From: Cryptomeria japonica
Lineage: Eukaryota; Streptophyta; Pinopsida; Cupressales; Cupressaceae
Assembly (NCBI RefSeq): GCF_030272615.1
Contig: NC_081415.1
Coordinates: 367,458,667 to 367,522,666, forward strand
DNA length: 64,000 bases
Direction: 5' to 3'
Position numbers and translations under genes: made by a program. Position 1 is the stretch's first letter, and each line of letters starts with the position of its first letter. The notes under the pieces were generated by a model, which searched no databases, was not told the DNA's origin, and worked only from the letters and a program-made list of their open reading frames with translations. This document shows positions 56,386 to 64,000 of the stretch, piece after piece.

Positions 56386-58389
56386 ATCCTTGCCTTAGTG
56401 TCATCTCTTTTTCTATGTCCTTATCCTACCAACGTCTTTGAGCATACTTTTAAAGGTCATGGTCCATTTTTTTAAGGCTACTATCCAAACAAAAAGATGC
56501 TTGAGTCCTTCTTCCATCCCCTATCATGTGTCCATCTTCTGTTGAAAAAGTTAAAAAAAAAAAAAAAGTGAAAAAAAAAGACAAGAAAAAAAAAAGTAAA
56601 GAAAAAATAATTCGTCCACTGGTGAAAACCTGGCAAACAGGCGCCTTGGGCAAGTACCATGATGAAAACCTGGCAAACAGGTGTCATGTGTAATCTATGA
56701 ACTTCTTGCATACCATACTTGGGGGCAGGTTTCCTCCTTTATATCTTATTGCCCTTCATTATCCTATCATACCATGTCATTACCCCTTCATATCCTATTG
56801 TCCCTCATGTCCAGTTTTCCTTTCCACATTTGATCTTGACAAGGCTGAAGATCATTATGAGCATCACGCATCTTGTTTGCAGCTTTTAGTCCATCATAGC
56901 TTTTGGTCTTTATCCATTTCCTTATTACAAACTTTTCAACCATATTCCCTGTCTTATTGCAACTTTCTGCCACTATCCCTTAGCCAATCCCGACCTTCAG
57001 TCCATGTTCCTTATCCATTCTTGGTCCTGCTTATCCTATCCATATCTTATCACTATCCATACACTCTCTTTCTATCCCTTGATCTTGATCTGACATAAGG
57101 ACGCAAAATTTAAACATGGTTTCAAAAACCTCTTGACAGGTCCCTCATGCTATGTCACCGCTTTACATTGTCATATCTAATCTTTTGTCCCATCACGCAA
57201 TAGCCCTTGAAAATTGCATCAGCGTTGTCTCCATAATAAAAGGACTTTGTCTTCCCTCTATCCACCAACATTTCAGAAAGCCTATTTATTCACCTGTCAT
57301 ATTCCTTGCCTTGCTAGACATTGGGGGCAAAATCATAAAAAATTGAAAAATGTCCTGAAATAATTCAAAAAAATCAAATAATGTCCTAACAAAATCTCTT
57401 AATAATTGAAAAATGTCTTGAAAAAATCTCTGAAAAATTGAAAAATGTCCTGAAAAAAATCCAAAAAAATCAAAAAAATGTCTTGAAATAATCCATAAAA
57501 AGTCAAATAAAGTCCTGAAAAAATGAACAAAAACATTTCAAAACATTAAAATCCAAAAAACAAGCATTTTGTCAATAAAGGATCCCTTTTTGTGCATAAG
57601 ACAAATCACTGAGCATCCCTCCAACGACATGAAATCATACACTGCGCTTTAATGAAATCATGCGTTAACAGATGAACTTTTCAATCAAACCAGACATTCA
57701 AACTGATCTGAATTGTCATATCAATCAACCTCAAAATCATTTGTCCTTGGCTCTACTATCATGGGTCTTATACAGGGGGTGGTATACTCGAAACCAGACT
57801 ATGTCTTGTCTTAGACGGGGTACCGCATTCCCTGAAACCAGACAGCATGATCGTCCTATCAACACTTTCAACTTTTGACAATGAAGATCAAGATGTTTGT
57901 TTGACTTGTTGGAATTAGCGAGTCTTATCATTTATTGATTTATCTTTGGTCATGTTCCTATGTTGCTCAATGATGTCACTGAGTGATTTAGAGTGACCGA
58001 GATGGTTCATGGTCCCTTTCTTTTTTTGTTGTGATTGTTATTTGTCTGCAATGTGTCTGTCTTTTGCAAAAAGGGTTGCATTTCAGCTCTGGCCTTCAAT
58101 GCCATTTTGCTACATTAAAATAAAGGTTCACACCTACTTCTGTGCATTGGTGAAAGCAAGTTTTTCTTCATCTCTACCTGTCCTCTGTCTAATTTCTGCT
58201 TACTAACATTTCTTCCGTCAGTCTTGTTAGTCTATTTGCTCCTATCATGTTCTGTCATTATTATCGATCAATTGGCCTCTTTTCTGCATGTTTCCGGCCA
58301 ATTCCTCGAGGGGGCATGCATATGTCATTGTCATTGTCTAGGGCATTTTCATTATCATTCTTTGAAACAACGCTTAAAATCGCATTGTC
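56386..58389 (+). other. 3' non-coding part of the 9.5 kb element with tandem repeats
   Basis: A poly-A-rich stretch lies at 56545-56610. A GATGAAAACCTGGCAAACAGG-like unit (20-base core TGAAAACCTGGCAAACAGGY) occurs at about 56622 and 56662. At about 57335-57545 a degenerate unit of AAAAATTGAAAAATGTCCTG is repeated roughly six times. The short frames here show no domain. Confidence 0.6.
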
Positions 58390-58390
58390 T

Positions 58391-58405
58391 CAAAGAGGGG
58401 CAAAA
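58391..58405 (+). other. polypurine tract of the 9.5 kb element
   Basis: CAAAGAGGGGCAAAA abuts the 3' LTR start directly. Confidence 0.8.
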
Positions 58406-59705
58406 TGTAGACACCTAAAAATGGTCAACGCTTGCGGGATCATACTTTAACATTTGCGCATTGCCTCATTTTAGAGTTTTTGCGTCGCATTAACATTTTC
58501 TCCTATGTCATGCACTTGGTCTTTATCATTTGCGAGCATCGAGTCCTTCTTCTGCATTCTTCATCTGTCTCGCTTTCGAATTTGGTCTTGTCGACAACAA
58601 TCTTCAGTCATGATTTTGGTCGATCTTTGTCCTTGTTAATCTTGTCATTTTGTGATCGATTTGTCATCGATCGTCATCCTTCTCAATCATGTCAATTTGG
58701 ATCAATTTTTCATTGTTCCTTGTCAATTGGCATGTTTATCAATCAAATCATTTATCAGCATTGGTCATTTATCAAGTCAGAATCATGATCGATATCAATT
58801 ATCTTCAATCAAGACCTAATTGTCATTCTCGCATTGCTAATTCGTCTTCTAGGGTTTCATGATTTAATCATTTAACCTTGTTTGTCATTTCTCCCTTTAG
58901 GATTAATAAATTATTTATTTATCCTAAGTCTTTGTGTCGCAATTAAATGTTCATTTAATTGGCTAATTATTCCTCTTTGTGAATTAATTAATAAATGAAA
59001 AATTATTGATTAATTCACTAAATTCCTAATTTCATCATTTTTCTAATTCCTAATTTCTTAATTCTTAATTCTCTAATTTCCTAATTTTCTAATTCCTAAT
59101 TTCAAATTCCTCCTATTTCTCTCCTAAATTCATGGAAATGACATGTCAATTTGTCATAAATTGTCATAATTGACAATCAATCAATTTTTGACATAGAAGT
59201 TGTCATAATTTGTCATAAATCATCAATTAACAAATTTTGCATAGAAAGTGCATAATTTGTCATAATTTGTCATAATTGACATAATTGATTTGCAATTTCC
59301 ATTTGAATTGAATCATGCTAATCTTGTCATCTCTCCAATTCTTCTATAAATTGGATGATCTTCATCAATCAAAGCTAATTGGTAATCAAACTATCGAATT
59401 TCTAGTCAATCACATTTCTAGTACTCTTGATCAAAAATCTTGTCTACTTGCTTTCAATTATGTGTGTGCACTTGTAGGTGAGATCCACAACCAAACCATT
59501 TGAAAAGGAAAGAAGAACAATGGAGCCGCATGAAGGAGCATTCAAATCATACCTTTGGTTTGCTTAATTTCTAGTTTTGAATTTTTTTATTTCATGTCTC
59601 TATTGAGTGTTGTTTAGGATAGATCATTGCAATTGTGCTTTCGTGATTGAGCTATTGATTAGTATGTTTATCTTGTTTGTGATGATTTCCTATTTCCTAG
59701 CTACA
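58406..59705 (+). repeat. 3' LTR of the 9.5 kb element
   Basis: 1300 bp. It is slightly longer than the 5' LTR because it has one extra TCATAATTTG unit near 59260. It ends CTAGCTACA, followed by CTTAC. Confidence 0.92.
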
Positions 59706-59710
59706 CTTAC
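59706..59710. repeat. target-site duplication CTTAC, right copy
   Basis: Identical to 50184-50188. Confidence 0.88.
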
Positions 59711-61474
59711 CTTTAGTGGACCTGCCCTCCCAACTTGCTATTTGAGAAGGTAAGAGGGGAATGAACCAAGTGAGTACACTTGGACCTGGGGTTCCCAACT
59801 CATCATAATAAATAGGCCATTGATGATGAAAGGGTCAATGGTTGGGGCTATATGAGAGTTCACTCTCACATTGGGTGCTTAGTAGGATCCTAGAGATCTC
59901 AATCACACTTGCGTGACTACTAAGTTCTTGGTGCTTTGTTGGGCTATAGGCCTCAATTGCACTTGTGCAACTGTGAAGGGTAGCTCCTAATGGGAAGAAA
60001 TATTAAACACCTTGTGAATAGTGGCCAAAAACCTTCTAGTCATTGGTGCAGGAGGTTGGACCTCCGAAGCCGCCCATATTTTTACGACCTTTAGTATAGA
60101 CACAAAGTTCGCCATATTGATTTTTAATGGAAATTGATGCTTGGCTACCCTGGAGAAGTGAGTGTTATGGATGGGACCCAGTGGGTTCAAGCATCTAAGT
60201 GTCCACTCTGGGTAAGCGTAGCTGGGAAACCAATTGGGATCCAATGACTATTGTCCTTGCCAGCCTTAAGAATGTTGTACATGAGCATGAGTGTCTTTGA
60301 CCTAAAATTCATTTGATCATTGTGTTTTCTTTGCTTGATACTTGCTTGCCAAGAGTAGACTAAAAACACATAATTATCCTCAAACACTTTGAAAAAACAT
60401 TTGTCTAAAAGCAAACAATCATCCAAGTCACTATCCACACAAAGTCCAAATTGTGTCAAAACTCTGTTTGTTTCATGTTTCATAAACCTAAGTTGTATAA
60501 GCATCCTAAGAAGTCAATCCACTGACCTATCACTAAAAAGAGGCTCACACAAGCACAACTCATTAGGTGTCAGAAATTTTGGTATACAAACTGTAAACTC
60601 TTGCTTAAACATAGGACATTCTTGCATCATTACCACGATTACATCCATGGTCATAGAAATGAGTTTGATGCAAGTGATGAACTAAGCATCTGTGCCCTCC
60701 ATCAAGGTTTAGGTTTGTCTTTCAACACCAACTATCATCAAAATCAGGGTGGTCATGTCCCTCTATACAACTTGCCATCCAAACCAATCATTTATTGAGT
60801 CATGTTCATGCCAAGGATAACATAGTCACCAAATTTCTTCTAATCATCACTATCATCCCTCTTCAATCAATCATCCTGAATCTTTTCCTAAGGACTTAGC
60901 ACATCAATCAATCATGAAATCAATCACCTTCAATTAGCAAATCAATTCTCAAAATCCAAATCAAATCATCCTTTAATCCAATTTAACCTCACTTTAAGGT
61001 TGCATGCCTTGTGAAGTTCCATTTAGACCTCATCATTAATCACTTGGCTTTTGTGCTTGAAGAAGAATCCTCTTCAAGTACCTTTGCCTTATCCTTTGAG
61101 TCAATCAAGACTCTTAACTTACACCTTTTCTTTTCTTAGGGTCATTAGTCAACCCTTAGTGGAAGAAAGGCTTTTTAATCATCATTCCAAGGTCTAAATT
61201 CTACCCAACTTGGTCATTACCTCACTTGTGGTTTCATCTACCACCTAAGATCCTCATCTAAGGACTAAGGTGTCAATCCTAATCAAATTTGGGTTCTAAT
61301 CCAAGGACCCTACCAATCAGAAAAATCCCTTTTCATCGAAGACAAAATCCAAAAATCCAAAAGTCTCGCTAAGTCCTCTCATCAAAGATTTCCTCCTCCA
61401 ATATTTTCTAAGGTTATTCTTGTATGGTCACAACTTGATCTCAAAAGAAAAAGTTGGCCAAACAATAATATGGT
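59711..61474 (+). other. leader, second part, of the truncated Gypsy element
   Basis: Continues the leader interrupted at 50188. CTTTAGTGGACCTGCC matches the inserted element's CTTTAGAGGGCCTGCC at 52136, which shows that the split is at the insertion point. No gene is supported up to the ATG at 61475. Confidence 0.6.
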
Positions 61475-63241
61475 ATGTCGGACATTAGTGTCCTATATGA
61501 AGATTCTACACAAGATCCTACATAAAGTGTGCAACCTAGCACTCAAAATCAAACACAAAATCCTAATATGGTTAACCAAGATGAACTCTCTCCACAAGTG
61601 CAAACTTTCCTAGTAGACTCTTATAACCAAGAGATGATTGAGAAATTTATCCAACACAATCCTACTGCGCTTCTAAAGACCCTCCTTGAAAATGGAACTC
61701 AACTCCCACTTGATTTTGATAAATCCACCCTTGGTCAACAACCATAAGGAGACCTCACTCCCACATAGAATGTTGCACCTATTATTCAAACTCAATAAAT
61801 TATGACCCCGCCCATCATTAAAACCCAATCAATAACACCCGTGGCACCACCCCCCATGGTCTCCATTCCACCTTCTTTCTCCTTACCATCTATACCACTA
61901 TCAAATCTGATCTCATCTATTCTCCAACATGCATCTATACCATCTTCTTCTACTCAACCATATATTTCTATTCCACAAACTTCACTTCCTGTCAACAATG
62001 TCGCTAACCTCATTCGGGCTATAACCAACTGTCACTCAAGCCCCTACGACATCAATCATCACATCTCACATTCCCGCTTCCTCATCATATCAATACATTA
62101 GTGGTGGTGCACCTTCCATGAGTCATCCGATTCTAGGAGTGAACGCAATCCATCATTTCCAAAATCCACAACAAGACCTCATTAAAGAAATTTAGGACAT
62201 GAAAAACATCATCAAAGACATGAAAGAAGGGACAAATAAGAGGAAACCGTACTCATTTGAGGAATTTTGTCCTTGTCCTTATGATCCATCTATATCAGTT
62301 GCACCCTACCCCCCAGGGTTTGAGATACCTAAATTCACCAAGTATGAAGGTAAAGGGGACCCCTATGACAATGCTTGAGAATTTCACATCCTATGCCAAG
62401 AAGTCTCCTATAGTGACCTATACCTTCAAAATCTCTTCCCTAAGAGTCTTAGAGGAGATGCCCTGGCATGGTTCTCGTCATTACTACGAGGTTCCATTAT
62501 CTCCTTTCTAGACTTGGCATAAAAGTTTGTGGCTCACTATGCCTATAACATGGCTAATGATGTTTCCATGATGGACCTGTGTAACACAAAGAAAAGGCCC
62601 AGAGAGAATTTTGCCAACTTCTTGCAAATATGGCAACATCTCATCAAGAAATTCCAATGGGACATGCCAGAACAACACCAAATTGAATTATTTCAAAAGA
62701 ACTTGGTGCCCGAACTTTCAAGACCTCTGACATCTCAATGTATTAAATCTTTCCAAAAATTGACTGATAAGGGCCTAGCCCTCGAACATGTCTTATTAGA
62801 GGAAGGAAACTTGAAACACTACCAAAGATCAACTCAAAATTATTCCTCTTATCATAATGATAAACCAAAATTCTGGTCCAAGAACAAGAACGTAGTCAAT
62901 GACGGTATAACTAATGCAAAACAGGTCCAGACCATGGCCACTCCTCCAAAACCCACCACCACTAATCATCAATTCAACAATCAAAACAATCAAAATCAAT
63001 CCCAAAATCCTCACAACAATGTCTCAGTCCAGGGGCGACCACCCCGATGCAATAACATGACTCCAAGAGACTTCACTCCTCTTACTGAGCCTATTGAAGT
63101 GGTGTTTCAAAATCTTGTTCAAGCAGGCGTAGTGGTTTTCCTGATCACTCGCCCATTTGACCCCAATCAACCCAAACCTAGGTGGTATAATGAGAATGAA
63201 TAGTGTATCATCGTATAAAGGGACATGATACATGAAAATGC
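61475..63241 (+). pseudogene. gag: gag of the truncated Gypsy element
   Basis: The frame begins at ATG 61475 (MSDISVLYEDSTQDPT) and has a TAA soon after. A Pro/Ser-rich N-terminal region is followed by a shift of frame near 62100. The gag core is clear at 62290-62700: PPGFEIPKFTKYEGKGDPYD, FPKSLRGDALAWFSSLLRGS, FVAHYAYNMAND, NFANFLQIWQHLIKKFQW. Downstream lie an Asn/Gln-rich linker (62960-63010), MTPRDFTPLTEPIEVVFQNL, and a degraded Cys-His segment (HRIKGHDT...C) near 63210 that crosses a frameshift. Gag packages the element RNA. Stops and shifts mean this copy is inactive. The C-terminal half shows the layout of Tat-like gag proteins. Confidence 0.72.
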
Positions 63242-64000
63242 ATGAAGCTTAAAATCTACATACAAGACCTCATTGATAGGGGTGAAATTGAAGTAGCAAA
63301 TGCAAAACCTGGTAATAAAAATGACAAACTCAAAATGTACCAGGAACCTTTCCTGAAACATGATAAGGGAAAAGGCTTATCATCTAATGCAGTGAATTAT
63401 GACTACACTAATCACATAACCGGTTTTGACTCTTTAGTAGGTCGCGTTGAGCCCACAGACAATCATGTAAATGTCATAACTATCCAAGGAGTCAATCCTC
63501 CCCCTTCCCAAAGAAGACCTAATCCTGCTAGGATATTCATTCAAGGCGCTACACCTTCCACCCCCTACTCCCAGAATAACTACAATGTAACCACGCGTCA
63601 AGGTAAAGTTGCGGTCCAAGGAGCTCCTCCCCCACCAAACCCTCCACCCATGTCTTCCACCCACTGATATGACCTCCTTGACCAACTTGGGAAGACCCCC
63701 ACATAGATCTCCATTCTAGAACTTCTCAAGACTTCCCCTATCCATAAAGAAATTTTGGAGCAAGCCCTCCTTAAGTCTCGCATTCCTAATAATATCAATG
63801 CTACCTAGTTCCAAGCTCTCATTGGAAACCTTGCTGCCCAGCAACACCTTGTATTCACTTCCAATGATGCTCCTATAGATGAAGACCATAATAAACCTTT
63901 GCACATCGAAGCTCTTATCCAGAAGCATAAGGTCAAATGTATCCTGATAGACGGTGGATCTAGACTCAATCTGTGTACGTACAAGTTAATAAAAAAATTG
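63242..64000 (+). pseudogene. gag-protease linker and start of protease of the truncated Gypsy element
   Basis: The frame MKLKIYIQDLIDRGEIEVAN leads into a Pro-rich linker (GAPPPPNPPPMSSTH), a TGA at 63665 and TAGs at 63704 and 63806. It then continues to the window edge, where KCILIDGGSRLNLCTYKL carries the D-G-G-S form of the retropepsin active site (about 63930-63985). Protease would cut the polyprotein. The reverse transcriptase, RNase H and integrase, if present, lie outside the window. Confidence 0.65.

Larger units (their letters stand above)
50189..59705 (+). mobile_element. complete 9.5 kb non-autonomous LTR retrotransposon
   Basis: Near-identical LTRs (50189-51480 and 58406-59705, TGTAGACACC...TACA) are flanked by CTTAC. 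A polypurine tract (CAAAGAGGGGCAAAA) abuts the 3' LTR. The 6.9 kb internal region holds one low-complexity reading frame (53572-56385) and no recognisable protease, reverse transcriptase or integrase. Its leader is homologous to the leader of the Gypsy element it interrupts, so it is a relative that probably depends on that family's enzymes. Confidence 0.92.
48017..64000 (+). mobile_element. Gypsy-type (probably Tat/Ogre-like) LTR retrotransposon, truncated by the window edge
   Basis: The element starts at an LTR (TGTAGACAC), followed by a PBS-like site at 49301, a long non-coding leader (49321-50188 and 59711-61469), gag (61475-63241) and the start of protease near 63930, all on the plus strand. 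The leader is split by the inserted element at 50189-59705. The rest of pol and the 3' LTR lie beyond the window. The lineage is suggested by the PBS style, the gag core and the D-G-G-S protease motif, and is less certain than the superfamily. Confidence 0.7.

Noticed and set aside
56545-56610. Poly-A stretch as the tail of a LINE or processed gene
   Set aside because: It is interrupted by G and C, lies inside the 9.5 kb LTR element and is not flanked by a target duplication.
685-64000. Endogenous pararetrovirus (caulimovirid) sequence
   Set aside because: The reverse-transcribing elements here have LTRs, target duplications and Copia or Gypsy layouts; no movement-protein or envelope-like region is seen.
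1-64000. tRNA, rRNA or CRISPR features
   Set aside because: No cloverleaf, ribosomal core sequence or regularly spaced identical repeats were found. The tRNA-like words are primer-binding sites.

Overview
This is plant nuclear DNA made almost entirely of transposable elements, many inserted into one another. It is AT-rich, has no prokaryotic gene organisation, and contains plant-type Copia and Gypsy LTR retrotransposons, a CACTA DNA transposon and fragments of plant host genes (a PPR protein and the splicing factor CWC22). The old, deeply nested, stop-riddled elements and the PPR style suggest a very large genome, most likely a gymnosperm; that is inference. I see no intact host gene, tRNA, rRNA or CRISPR array. 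Layout, left block (1-41289): a gag-protease Gypsy-type element on the minus strand spans 685-41284, with 1.2 kb LTRs and target duplication CTTAT. It looks 40.6 kb long only because two large elements lie inside it. The first (2599-18445, duplication GGGAT) is a tandem LTR-internal-LTR-internal-LTR composite with 3.7 kb LTRs and gag-only internal regions. The second (19412-36364, duplication AGT) is a 17 kb CACTA transposon. The CACTA element carries a truncated transposase, pieces of a PPR gene and of CWC22, an unrecognised broken gene, and a Copia element (29286-34169, duplication TCTGG) inserted in that unrecognised gene. Removing the insertions leaves a Gypsy element of about 7.8 kb with gag and protease but no visible reverse transcriptase or integrase. 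Right block (41290-64000): old degraded sequence, including a probable Gypsy remnant (about 44433-46480), is followed by a plus-strand Gypsy element that starts at 48017 and runs off the window after gag and the start of protease. Its leader is split by a related 9.5 kb element (50189-59705, duplication CTTAC). This inserted element has 1.3 kb LTRs and one broken 937-codon low-complexity reading frame, with no recognisable pol. How they fit together: three of the four bounded LTR elements lack pol and would have needed enzymes from other elements. Only the Copia element encodes a full polyprotein, and it has 14 premature stops. The order of insertion can be read from the nesting: Gypsy first, then the composite and the CACTA in unknown order, then Copia inside CACTA; separately, the right-hand Gypsy first and the 9.5 kb element second.
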